Origin: Streptomyces sp. SLBN-31
GTDB taxonomy: Bacteria > Actinomycetota > Actinomycetes > Streptomycetales > Streptomycetaceae
Reading direction: 5' to 3'
NCBI RefSeq assembly: GCF_006715395.1
Contig: NZ_VFNC01000001.1
Span: forward strand, 3,782,001 to 3,846,000
DNA length: 64,000 nucleotides
Positions 16,056 through 25,459 of the stretch are shown piece by piece. Below the pieces are notes generated by a model, which was not told the origin of the DNA, made no database searches, and saw nothing but the letters and a program-made list of their open reading frames with translations. A program made the position numbers and the translations under genes. Each line of letters opens with the position of its first letter. Within the stretch, counting starts at the first letter, position 1.

Positions 16056-17530
16056 TGAGATCATTCGCAGTGCCCCGGCCTTCAGGCCGGGGGTGAGGCG
16101 AAACTTGTGGTTGCGATGCGAAGCGTCGCGGTTTCGTTCCTGCGGAGCCGGACCCCGCTTGGCGATGGTGACGGATCATCCCCATTCTCATGACGACGTG
16201 GGGTTGACTTGCCTAGTGTGATCGTCATGCAGCTCCGGTACGCCTTCAGGCTGTACCCCGACGCCGCTCAGCAGGCCGCGCTGGCCAGGGCGTTCGGGTG
16301 CGCACGCGTGGTGTTCAACGACGCCGTGCGTGCCCGCGAGGACGCCCGTAAGGCCGGAAAGCCGTTCCCGACGGCCGGGCAACTGTCCACCCGCTTGATC
16401 ACACAAGCGAAACGGACTGCGGAACGGGCCTGGCTGGGCGAGGTCTCCGCGGTCGTTCTGCAGCAGTCTCTGCGGGATGCCGAGGCCGCCTACAAGAACT
16501 TCTTCGCCTGCCTCAAGGGCACCCGGAAGGGGCCACAACTGGGCCCGCCCCGGTTCAAGTCACGCAAGGACGCCCGGCAGTCGATCCGGTTCACCGCCAA
16601 CGCCCGCTGGAGCATCACCGACGCCGGCCGTCTGAACCTGCCGAAGATCGGTCCGGTGAAGGTGAAGTGGTCCCGCACCCTGCCCGCCACGCCCACCTCC
16701 GTCACCGTCATCAAGGACGCGGCCGGACGGTACTTCGCCTCCTTCGTCGTCGACACCGACCCCGCCGCCGACCAGGCGCGCATGCCCGAAACCGACCGCA
16801 CCATCGGCATCGATCTCGGCCTGACCCTCCCCCAGAGGGGGTACCCCCATCGCGGTCCTCTCCGACGGCACGAAGATCGACTCCCCGCGCTTCCTGCGGC
16901 GCGCGGAGAAGAAGCTGAAGAGGGCCCAGCGGGAGCTGTCCCGCAAGCAGAAGGGATCCAAGAACCGGGCCAAGGCCCGTTTCAAGGTTGCCCGTGCCCA
17001 TGCCAAGGTCGCTGACGCGCGCCGTGAGTTCCACCACCAGCTCTCCACCAGGCTGATCGCCGAGAACCAAGGGATCGCCGTGGAGGACCTGTCGGTGGCG
17101 GGACTGGCTCGCACGAAGCTGGCCAAGTCCGTGCACGATGCCGGGTGGGCATCGTTCCTCGGCATGCTGGAGTACAAGGCACAACGCTACGGCCGCACCC
17201 TGGTCAGGATCGGCCGGTTCGAGCCGACCTCCCAGACCTGCTCCACCTGCGGCGTCAAGGACGGACCCAAACCCCTCAACGTCCGGGAGTGGACGTGTGC
17301 CGCCTGCGGCGCGGTCCACGACCGGGACCACAATGCCGCGATCAACGTGAAGACGGCCGCCGGACTGGCGGTGACGGCCTGCGGAGCGCCGGTAAGACCA
17401 GGAGCCATCCCGGCACAGCGCGAAGAAACAGGAAGCCACGGATTCCCGACCGGAAACCGTGCCGCATAGCGGCACAGCAACCGGTAGAGAAGGCCAGAAT
17501 CCTCGGGCTTCAGCCCGAGGAGCATGTCAA
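16056..17530 (+). mobile_element. TnpB-only IS200/IS605-type element (IS1341-like)
   Basis: The left flank ends in CTAC and the element's last four bases are TCAA (17527-17530). In IS608-like elements cleavage occurs after TTAC on the left and after TCAA on the right. Sub-terminal hairpins are clear: 16073-16081 with 16084-16092 (left, CCCCGGCCT) and 17501-17509 with 17512-17520 (right, CCTCGGGCT). Removing the element restores the IS630 codons TAC-AAA-CCC exactly, so both ends are defined to the base. There is no TnpA gene; movement would need one in trans. Confidence 0.85.
16227..17469 (+). pseudogene. tnpB: TnpB RNA-guided nuclease gene, frameshifted
   Basis: The first frame starts MQLRYAFRLYPDAAQQAALA and runs through PRFKSRKDARQSIRFT to IGIDLGLT (first RuvC aspartate). 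A short C-rich palindrome at about 16827-16849 then shifts the frame. The second frame resumes IAVLSDGTKIDSPRFLRRAE, passes AVEDLSVAGLA (RuvC glutamate), the zinc finger CSTCG ... CAACG and DRDHNAAINV (last aspartate), and ends TGNRAA. Every catalytic residue survives; only the insert breaks the gene. TnpB is a guide-RNA-directed DNase whose guide lies beyond the right end of its element. Confidence 0.85.
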
Positions 17531-17546
17531 AAACCCGGTCAACGCT
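17400..17546 (+). ncRNA. Predicted omegaRNA (reRNA) scaffold and guide of the TnpB element
   Basis: By analogy with characterised TnpB systems, the scaffold overlaps the 3' end of tnpB and the element's right end, including the 17501-17520 hairpin and ending at TCAA. The guide would be the next ~16 nt, which here are IS630 sequence (starting AAACCCGG at 17531). Position is inferred; nothing shows it is expressed. Confidence 0.45.
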
Positions 17547-17965
17547 CGCGTCTGATCTACCGGCCGCGCCGCGACGACGGACGGCGCGACGGACGCAAGA
17601 GCTTCGCCTGGACCGACTACCGCGACCTGCTCGTCACCGCCCATCAGCAGCTCGGCGGCCCCATCGTGCTCATCTGGGACAACCTCAACGTCCACCTCGC
17701 TTACGGGATGCGGCAGTTCATCGCCCGGCAGGACTGGCTGAACGTCTACCAGCTGCCCTCCTACGCACCAGACCTCAACCCGGTCGAGGGCGTCTGGTCG
17801 CTGCTGCGGCGCGGCTGGCTGTCCAACATCGCGTTCACCACCCCCGAACACCTCATCCAGACGATTCGACACGGGATGAGGAAGATCCAGTACCGCTACC
17901 GCCCCCACCTCATCGACGGATGCCTCGCCGGAACCGGACTATCCCTCACCCCAACGACTTCATGA
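17531..17965 (+). pseudogene. IS630 transposase, 3' part
   Basis: Continues the frame of the 5' part: SRLIYRPRRDDGRRDGRKSF, the second DDE aspartate in VLIWDNLNVHLA, and the third acidic residue in YAPDLNPVEGVWSLLRRG, then a normal C-terminus (IQYRYRPHLIDGCLAGTGLS). All DDE residues are intact across the two halves, so only the TnpB insertion and the N-terminal frameshift inactivate it. Confidence 0.85.
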
Positions 17966-18149
17966 ATTCAACCTCAGTTGTGACAGGACTGGCAGGGCAT
18001 GGGCGGACCCCACGCCTCGCGCCCTGGTCAAGGGGCCGCCCGTCTGGCTCGGCTCCATCGCGGCCGGCTGGGTCAACTCGACACAGCGGGCAGCAAAACG
18101 GCGCTCGCAGCCCTGCCCGCCGAACTGCACCGTCACCGCCCGAGATCAG

Positions 18150-18193
18150 CCCGCCGTCGATCACGGCTCGTCCGAGCCGTGATCGACGGCGGG
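18150..18193. terminator. Perfect 21-bp hairpin, bidirectional terminator candidate
   Basis: Arms 18150-18170 and 18173-18193 are exact reverse complements with a two-base loop (TC). It sits about 50 bp beyond the stop of the minus-strand serine protease gene. It lacks a T-tract, which is usual for streptomycete terminators. Confidence 0.7.
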
Positions 18194-18246
18194 CCCGGCA
18201 GCGCGGTAAGGCGCTGCGGGGGTGGCGGGCTCTGCTCGGCAGGGGG

Positions 18247-19118
18247 CTACGGCAGCTTCACGAACGGCGCCAGGAAGGCGCGGGCGCCCGGGGTGTCCAG
18301 GCGGTACGACACGTTCGTCGCGTAGCACGGGCCGTCGCCGGTGATCGTGGTGGCCGCGAGCATGTTACGGCCGCCGATCAGGGCGAAGTTGGGGCCGCCG
18401 GAGTCGCCGTAGCAGGCGCCGCCGTTGCCCTGGGGTTCGGTCATCGCCAGGCGGACCCACGCGTCGTTGAGGGCGTCGAAGGTGACAGGCGCCTTCATCC
18501 GGACACCGCCGCCGGGTGGGTCTGGCCGCCGGGGCCGCGCTGGGCCTCCTGGGTGCCGTATCCGGCGACGAACCAGTCGGTGGAGTTCAGCGACTGTGGG
18601 CCGAGCGCGCCGAGCTGGTTGGCGGTGGGCAGCGTGGCTGGGGTGAAGGTCCAGCGGGCCTTGACCTTGGTCGTGGGCAGCTCGATCACCGAGATGTCGT
18701 GCGGGTCGGACGCGGGCCCGGGGTAGTCGGGATGGCTGTGCGCGGTGCCCTGCACGGCGACGGTGCCTGCCTGCGCGGCCGGATCGCCGGGGTACTTCTT
18801 CGCGGCGGCGTCGAGGCCGGCCTGCACGTCCTGGTCCAGGGACACGTAGAACTTCACGTTGTCGGGCCAGTCGGTGGTGCAGTGCGCGGCGGTCAGGAAC
18901 GTGTCCGCGTCGATCATGGTGCCGGAGCAGACCCAGTCGACCCGGTCGGGTGTCGTGGGGTCGCCGTCGTTGTCCCAGGTAGCGACGAGCGCGCCGACCT
19001 CGGTGCGCTCGGGTGCGGGTGTCGCGTTGTACGAGTTGATGGCCGAGGACGGCAGCGCGGTGGCGAGCACGGCGGCACAGGCCGCGGCGGTGACGGCGGA
19101 GGCGCGTAGGGCGGTCAA
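18247..19118 (-). pseudogene. Secreted trypsin-like (S1) serine protease, frameshifted
   Basis: From a TTG start (GAAGGG upstream) the product begins with a signal peptide (LTALRASAVTAAACAAVLAT, cut near SSA). It then has the catalytic His in FLTAAHCTTDW and Asp in PHDISVIELPTT. At about 18497 the frame ends (GGQTHPAAVSG). The remainder is in another frame: MKAPVTFDALNDAWVRLAMT, the catalytic Ser motif GACYGDSGGPNFALIGG and the end AFLAPFVKLP. One small indel separates the triad, so the gene is broken unless this is a sequencing error. Confidence 0.82.
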
Positions 19119-19323
19119 GAGAAACCCTTCTACTGACGGGACGGGTGTTCTCCTGTGGGGGGGAGCAGCAGCGCCAGTGAAGCGCTCTGCAGGCCGCAGC
19201 GACAAGAGCACGCCCGCCTTTCCAGGGTTTTCCCTATGTACGGGCTATGGGGGGCAGCTCGCCGCGCGATGCGGCCGAACACCCTGAGGGCAAACCGACT
19301 TCGACCAGCCACGCAGCAGCAGT

Positions 19324-19700
19324 GTGCTTTCTGGTCTTCGCGCAGGGCGGCTACCTGTCGTGGCTGGAGGTCTGTTCATGGAGCGACGACATCCAGGTGA
19401 CACGGGCCTCCGCGTGTCACTGGCTGCAGCCACGCTCTTGATCCCGAACGGCGAGCGTCCAGCGGTCTCCGATCTATACGACGCCAGGAGCCGACCGACA
19501 TCACGAGTTCAAGTTCAGGTTTCCGGAGCTGCGCCCCCGAAGGAAAGCGCGGACAACATCATGGTGTCCGCTCAGCCTGGTCAGACCCTGACCTACCATC
19601 TCGCTATTCCCGCAAACCAGGCGCCCGGGACGTACTGCTACCACGACCATGAAATGTGCACCAGGGACGGCGAGTCGGTGCCGGGGATGGAGATGTCCTC
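19324..19700 (+). pseudogene. Multicopper oxidase fragment
   Basis: The frame contains NIMVSAQPGQTLTYHLAIPA then NQAPGTYCYHDHEM and GESVPGMEM, close to the second cupredoxin strand pair of multicopper oxidases, where the HxH of GT(F/Y)WYHSH binds the trinuclear copper centre. Only this piece remains and upstream sequence is unrelated. Fragment of a lost secreted oxidase. Confidence 0.5.
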
Positions 19701-19779
19701 TGCCCCTCAGCGAAGGCTCGCGGTGCGGCCCTGTTGGACGCTCAGCGTTAATGGGCCATGTGCAGCGATGGTCCGCTGA

Positions 19780-20167
19780 CGTGAGGTCCAAGGGGCGGTC
19801 CGGAGACTGTTGTGGGCCAGCTTCGCCTACGACATCTGAGGCCAGCACCGGTCAGTCAGGGTCCGTGCTGACCGACGTGGCGGGAGGCTGCAACAGCACA
19901 CCCTCGGCCGCCGCACCTGGCCGGCTGTCGGCGTACCGGTCAGTGAGCTGCCCGGGAAGCGCCTGGCGGCGGAGGCAGGTGATGAGGACCGACTCTGCGG
20001 CTGACAGCTTTGCCTGACCGGGCGCAAGGCACGAGCCTCGGGGGAAGCGGGGCCGTATTTGTCGCTGCGCGGACTTGGTCCGGATATGTCACACAGGCTG
20101 GGGGTACCCGCCTCGTAGCATGGCCCATGGCCGAATCCGGTATGCGGTGACAGCAACGGAGAACCAG
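19780..20167. other. Region without a recognisable gene
   Basis: No frame has both a start signal and a recognisable pattern. The last ~100 bp probably hold the promoter of the kinase gene. Confidence 0.4.
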
Positions 20168-21693
20168 ATGAAGGCCTCCCAATCAGCAGCTCCGCCGACG
20201 CCCGCGCCGGTCCGAGCGGATGAGCAGTCCGCCGAAGTCCTCTGTGGGCGCTACTTGTTGGGCGCGCGAATCGGGTCCGGGGGCATGGCCGACGTCTATG
20301 AGGGCGTCGACACGCACCTTGGGCGGCCCGTGGCCGTCAAGGTCTTCCGGCCCGGCCCGGACCCGCAGGCGGAGGACCGTCTCACCGCGGAGGCCGTCCT
20401 TCTGGGCCGCCTGCAGCACCCGGGACTGGTCACCGTCTACGACGCCGGCCGCCACGACGACCGCGCCTACCTGGTCATGCAACTGATCAAGGGGCCGGCG
20501 TCGTGCATCGAGATATCAAACCGTCGAACATCCTCCTCGACGCCGCCGGTGCTCCTCACCTGGCCGATTTCGGCATCGCGCGTCTGGCCGACGCCACCCG
20601 CCACACGGCACCGGACGTGCTGATAGGCACCGCCGCCTATGTGGCGCCGGAGCAGGTTGAGGGCAGGCGGATCGGACCGGCCGCCGACGTCTACGCGCTG
20701 GGCTTGGTCCTGCTGGAGTGCCTGAAAGGCGAACCGGAGTACCAGGGCACACCATTGGAAGCGGCCGTCGCCCACCTACACCGCTCACCCGAGGTCCCCA
20801 CCTGGGTCCCCTCGGACCTCGCGGCTCTGTTGCGGGCCATGACCGCCCAGGACCCCGAGGCCCGCCCGGACGCCGAGCAGTGCGCGCAAGCCCTCGCCTC
20901 CCAGCACGCCGAACCCGATCCATTTTCCCTGCCGCTCTCGGCGCCCTCCGAGACGCGCCTTCTGACGCGGCCGACCGCTCACCTTGGAGCGGAGGAACAC
21001 ATACGGTCTCAGGAGGCGGCGGTCACGCCAGGCGACCTCCCCGGCGGCACTCGCCACGGCCGTCGCCTGGCAGTGGGCACCGCCCTGGCCCTCTCCGTGG
21101 CCCTGGGCGTGGCTCTCGCCGCCACATCGAGCACCAGCGGAAGCGACGACGGGGCAGTAGTGACGCCTGCCGCAACCCCGTCGCACCCGCCTTCCGCGAC
21201 CGCCAAGAGCGGGCCCGGTGTCCTCCCAACTACCTCTCGCGCCGCTCAGACTCCCTCTAGGGCATTGGGTGCGTCCCACCCCTCGACTGCGCCAGCCGGA
21301 TCTCATGCCCAGCCCGTCTCCAGGACACTCGGGGCTTCTTATCCGGCGGCTACCCCGAGCTCAACGCTGCCCGGATCGGCGTCACTGCCGCCACACTCCG
21401 CGCCGACCGCAGGCGAGGCAACTGGCCCGAGCCCGAGCCGGAGCGCCTCCACACCGCCCGCGAGTTCAAGGCTGCCCGGATCGGCGTCACCGCCGCCACA
21501 CTCCGCGCCGACCGCAGGCGAGGCAGCTGGCCCGAGCCCGAGCTGGAGCGCCTCCACACCGCCGGAGGCAGTTGGCCCGAGTCGGACGACACCAGCGGCG
21601 GCGCCAACCGCTGACACGGAGTCCGCATCGCCAGGGCCTTCGGAGGGCGGCGCCGCTACCGGCGCACCGCCCAGCCCAAGCCTGACGCATTAG
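20168..21693 (+). pseudogene. Receptor-type Ser/Thr protein kinase with internal deletion
   Basis: Starts MKASQSAAPPTPAPVRADEQ with GGAGAACC upstream. N-lobe is complete: LLGARIGSGGMADVYEG (glycine loop), VAVKVFRPG (lysine), then YLVMQLIKG. The hinge, helix D and helix E (about 35-40 residues) are missing, and the frame shifts at about 20490. The second frame continues VHRDIKPSNILLD (catalytic loop), LADFGIARLAD, TAAYVAPEQVEG and the C-lobe. A membrane segment (LAVGTALALSVALGVALA) leads to an extracellular Pro/Ser/Thr tail with 35-residue repeats. Because the deletion removes part of the fold, it is inactive. Confidence 0.8.
21367..21576 (+). repeat. Two tandem 105-bp (35-codon) repeats in the kinase tail
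   Basis: The unit begins LPGSAS and ends TPPASS; copies start at 21367 and 21472 and differ by a few substitutions. They encode Pro/Ser-rich extracellular linker and keep the frame. Confidence 0.8.
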
Positions 21694-21709
21694 CCTCGAT
21701 CTTGCATGA

Positions 21710-21735
21710 GGGTCCGTCAGCTTGCTGACGGACCC
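21710..21735 (+). terminator. Hairpin terminator after the kinase gene
   Basis: Arms 21710-21721 and 21724-21735 (GGGTCCGTCAGC / GCTGACGGACCC) with a two-base loop, followed by TTTCGG. It lies 17 bp after the kinase stop. Confidence 0.75.
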
Positions 21736-21858
21736 TTTCGGCTCGTTCAGAGCGGTGATTTCTGCTTGCGGGCATGCTGGTGGCCCGGCTGTCGCACCGG
21801 ATGGGCGCCGGGTTCCACGGCTCCGGGTGTGCTGTTCGCAGGGACAGGACGCTGCTGG

Positions 21859-23236
21859 TCAGCCTGGGCTGGGGGGAGCATCGAGCCGGGCGAGCGCGGT
21901 GGTGATCACCTTGGTCCAGGGCCAGTGGGCCGCGAGGCGGAGGAAGCGGCGGCGGCCGGTGGTGACGAGCTGGGCGGCTGTGGAGAACAGCCGTAGCCGC
22001 AGGCGGCGGGGTTCCCAGAGCCGGGCGGTGCCAGTGAGGGCGAGCATCGGCATCCAGGCCGGCAGGTCCAGTGCGAGCTGGACGATCTCCAGCCAGACCT
22101 GGTTCTGTGCCGCATCGTGCAGGGGCAGGTTGCGCAGGCCGGTGGCCCGTGCTGCACGAATGCGGTCCTCGGCGCGGGCCCGCTGGCGGTGCCGCAGCTC
22201 CAGCTCGGCGATCGGGGTGTGGTGGGTGTTTGTGGCGAAACTGGTCAGGCGCATGCCGTCGGCGTCGGTGAACCGCAGCTGGGCGCCGGGGTGGGGCCGT
22301 TCCTTCCGCACGATCAGCCGCGTCCCCTTGGGCCGACCCTTGAGGCAGTCGCCGTCGAGCTCGGCCACCCAGGCGCCATCGCGGATCTCGTCATCGGGCT
22401 CGACGGCCGGTGTCCAGGCCGATGCCAGGACCTTCAGAACGGCCTGGTGGATGGCGTCGGTGATGGTCATGCCGACCGAGTAGGACAGCCACCGGCCGCG
22501 GGCGGAAAGCCAGTCGACGAATTCGTGGGTGCAGCCGCCTGAGTCGGTGCGGATCAGCGTCTGCCGTCCTCGCCGGTACTTCTTCGGCAGCTGCGCCAAT
22601 GCGAGACGGGCGGCATCGATGTGGTCGGCGGCGGTGTTGCTGCCCGCGTTCCCCGGGCCGCAGCCGCCCGGCCACCGGCTCCCCGGACCCGCCCCGGCCG
22701 TGGTCGACGAACCCCATCAGCGGATGGTGCCCGAATGACTTCTTCCAGTTTGCGGCCGCATCCTGTTTCTCGGAATGCGCTATGACCAGCACCCCGTCCA
22801 GGTCGACGACCACCTGCCCGGCCGCGTCCGGAGCCACGTCACCGGCCAACCTCCAGGCGTGTTCGCGGACTTGGGCGCGGGCCTGCCGCAGTGCGGTCAG
22901 CGCACGCTTCCCGCCCGCTGCCAGCGCGCCGATCAGCCGGGACACCGTCGGATCGGAGGCCACCGGCCCGAACACCGCCGACTCGGCCCGCAGCATGCCC
23001 ACGTCTGCCAGGCAGTCACCGCCGAGCGCTACCGCGAGCGCGACATCAAGCAGGATCTTGCCCGGATCATGCACCGCTCGCGGTTTGCGCCATGGCACGA
23101 GTGCCGCCGATAGCCTCATCCAGACCGGACTTGCGGATCGTCTCGACCAGCTGCACCGCCCCGGCCTGTGAAACCACTCCGCGACCGCCGCCCTCGGCGC
23201 GGACACGCGGGTAGGCCCCGATACGCTTCTTCACCT
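21859..23236 (-). pseudogene. IS1380-family transposase, multiple frameshifts
   Basis: Reading the minus strand: VKKRIGAYPRVRAEGGGRGV and VETIRKSGLDEAIGG in frame one. Then PGKILLDVALAVALGGDCLA, VVVDLDGVLVIAHSEKQDAA (first DDE region, LDGVLV) and HHPLMGFVDHGRGGSGEPVAG in frame two. Then AQLPKKYRRGRQTLIRTDSG (second aspartate in RTDSGG) to the end in frame three. At least two indels (about 23100 and 22600). Length and order match the IS1380 family; inactive. Confidence 0.82.
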
Positions 23237-23310
23237 GAAAGTGCCTCCGACGTGGGAACAAGGACCTCAGTAATCCTCATTCTCCCTGGTCAGAGGCACT
23301 TTCTGCTGAT
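21859..23310 (-). mobile_element. IS1380-family element, decayed
   Basis: Spans the transposase remnants plus the upstream end, where GAAAGTGCCTC and GAGGCACTTTC form an 11-bp inverted pair around 23240-23305. Exact termini and target duplication were not determined. Confidence 0.65.
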
Positions 23311-23424
23311 GCGATCACGTGCCGGACAGCCCCTGCGTGAAGGCCCGAGGCTGGTTAGGCTGGTAACAGACCGCTCGGCTCAACCGCTGTTGACGCGGCA
23401 CTGGGAAAGCAAAGAGGTGGCGTC

Positions 23425-23844
23425 ATGACCCAGGCACCTGGCAGCCAGGCCGGCGAGGGCGCAGTCCGCGAGTACGACGAGGTGCGCGGAGTCGTGCAGC
23501 TCTTCCTCGACGGCGAGGCGAAGGGCGACATCGCGAAGCTCAAGGAAGCCTCGCATCCGGACGCCCGGATGTTCGGCTCGGTCGCCGGTACCCGCTACGA
23601 CATGCCGATCGCAAAGTTCATCGAGCTGGCGGCGAAGGAGCCGGGTGACACGGGCAACCATCGTGCGCGCATCCTCTCGGTGCAGCAGACGGGAGACGCT
23701 GCCACGGCCGTGGTGGCCGAGGAGGGCTACTGGGGGTCGCTGTCCTTCATCGACTATTTCCAGCTCGCGCGTATCGAGGGGACGTGGAAGGTGGTCAGCA
23801 AGCTGTTCGCCCACACTTTCGGGGACCTGCCCCCGTCGACGTAA
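23425..23844 (+). CDS. NTF2-like protein, putative lumazine-binding type
   Basis: 139 aa beginning MTQAPGSQAGEGAVREYDEV with AAAGAGG upstream. The NTF2 cone fold is recognisable from VVQLFLDGEAKGDIAKLKEA (helix plus substrate pocket), HPDARMFG, ATAVVAEEGYWGSLSFIDYF and GTWKVVSKLFAHTF. Close matches in memory are the 'putative lumazine-binding' (DUF3828/PF12893-like) proteins. Enzymatic role unknown. It lies between two IS1380 remnants and looks intact. Confidence 0.82.
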   Translation: MTQAPGSQAGEGAVREYDEVRGVVQLFLDGEAKGDIAKLKEASHPDARMFGSVAGTRYDMPIAKFIELAAKEPGDTGNHRARILSVQQTGDAATAVVAEEGYWGSLSFIDYFQLARIEGTWKVVSKLFAHTFGDLPPST

Positions 23845-23849
23845 CCCAT

Positions 23850-23946
23850 GGTCTCGACTAGCAGGACGGCACTGGTCCGCGAACCGACCGCGGCCATCGC
23901 CCTCGACGCGGATTCACGGATACGACCAGATACTCTTCTTCACCTG
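23850..23946 (-). pseudogene. Second IS1380-family transposase 5' remnant
   Basis: The minus strand from 23946 repeats the start of the nearby IS1380 gene: VKKSIWSYP, a stop, IRVEGDGRG, then in a shifted frame AVLLVETM. The DNA GATACxCTTCTTCACCTGA is shared with 23220-23238. Only about 95 bp remain. Confidence 0.6.
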
Positions 23947-24069
23947 AGGGGTGCAGCTTTACTGACGAGGAACAGGCCCCTAGACAAGTCCCATCGTCCG
24001 AGGTCAGACGCACTCCTCGCTTACTTGTTCAAGCCTCGGACCCTCACACTCGCGAAAGCGCGAGGTTAG

Positions 24070-25455
24070 TACTCCAGCAGCGGTTCGTGTCCTTGAGCTG
24101 GCGGTTGTCGTTGTCCTGGTATGGAGGGGATGACTGAAGTCGCTGGCTGAGCTGCCGAGTTGGAGTCGGTGTTTGCTCGGGTGGCGGGCAGGTTCGCTCG
24201 GGCAGATCTGCGGTGGCGGATGCGGGACTACGTCCGCGGTCTGCTGGGGCGGCCGACACGCAAGAACGGCTGGCAGCTCGCGGAACGGGTTGGTCACCAC
24301 ACCCCTGACGGTTTCCAGCGGCTGTTGAACAGCAGTATCTGAGACGCAGACACCGTGCGTGACGATGTGCGTGATTACGTAGCTGAACGGCTCGGACCAG
24401 GTGGTGTGTTGATTCTCGACGACACCGGGTTCATCAAGAAGGGCACCACCTCGGCGGGGGTCGGCCGCCAGTACACCGGCACTTCGGGAAAGATCGACAA
24501 CTGTCAGATCGGAGTGTTCGCCGCCTATGCCACCAGCTTGGGCCGGGCTCTGGTGGACCGGGAGCTCTACCTGCCGAAAGCCTGGACGTCTGACCGTGAC
24601 CGCTGCCGGGCGGCGAAGATCCCGGATGAACGAGGTTTCGCGACCAAGGGCGAGCTGGCCCGGGACATCGTCCGCCGCTGCATGGCCGCCGGACTGCCCG
24701 CCGCGTGTGTCACCGCCGATGAGGCTTACGGACAGGACTGGCACCTCCGTCGCCTGCTCGAACAGCTCGACGTCGGTTACTTGGTCGCGGAAGTCCCAGC
24801 AGATCAAATCCCTGGCCGGGATCTGGCGCATCGACCAACTCATCGAGGAAGCACCCCTTGATGCCTGGCAGCGGCTGTCCTGCGGTGAGGGGTCCGAAGG
24901 GCCACGGGTCTACGAGTGGGCCGCGGCCAAGCTGCCCAACAACCTGATCTTCGATCCCGATCCGCCGACCCATCACCGCTGGTTGATGGCCCGCCGCAGC
25001 CTCTCCGACCCCGGCGAAGTCGCCTACTACCTCGCCTGCGCAGCCGTCGGCATCGAGCTGCCGAACTCGTCCGTATCGCCGGCTCCCGCTGGGCGATCGG
25101 GGAGTGTTTCCAGGCCGCGAAGAACGAGTGCGGTCTGGATCAATACGAGGTCCGCCGCTACACCGGCTGGTATCGGCACATCACCCTGTCGATGCTCGCC
25201 CACGCCGACCTGACCGCACTCGCAGCGCAGGCCGACGGCGGGGCAAAAGGGGCTGCAGAAACGGATCAGCACCCGTCCCGCTCACTGTGGCAGATATCCG
25301 GCGGCTCCTGGACGCTCTCCTGCCCCGTCCACGAGCCGAACGCGATCCCGTCATCCACGCACTGAAGTCGTCGGCCTGGAGAAGACACCACCAAGCCACC
25401 GCCCGCCGCTGCCACTACGAAAACGCAGCTCAGGACACGAACCGCTGCTGGAGTA
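24070..25455 (+). mobile_element. IS701-family element with perfect inverted repeats
   Basis: Positions 24067-24093 and 25432-25458 are exact 27-bp reverse complements (TACTCCAGCAGCGG core). Flanks are TTAG at 24066-24069 and CTAG at 25456-25459, which fit the YTAR target of IS701 elements. The element is about 1386 bp. Confidence 0.85.
24130..25425 (+). pseudogene. IS701-family transposase, stop codon and frameshifts
   Basis: Frame one gives RVAGRFARADLRWRMRDYVR, a TGA at 24340-24342 where the family has Trp (SSI-W-DADTVRDD), then GVLILDDTGFIKKGTTSAGV and RQYTGTSGKIDNCQIGVF, with DDTGF the first catalytic aspartate. After an indel near 24800 frame two gives [20 protein letters not shown]. 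After another near 25065 frame three gives [20 protein letters not shown] (third acidic residue), then a final shift. Inactive; terminal repeats remain perfect. Confidence 0.85.
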
Positions 25456-25459
25456 CTAG

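Larger units (their letters stand above)
15419..17965 (+). mobile_element. IS630-family element, split by a TnpB insertion
   Basis: The IS630-type transposase gene occupies 15419-16055 and 17531-17965, with a 1475-bp TnpB element between. Terminal inverted repeats were not identified with certainty. The element is inactive both through the insertion and through a frameshift near 15555. Confidence 0.8.
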
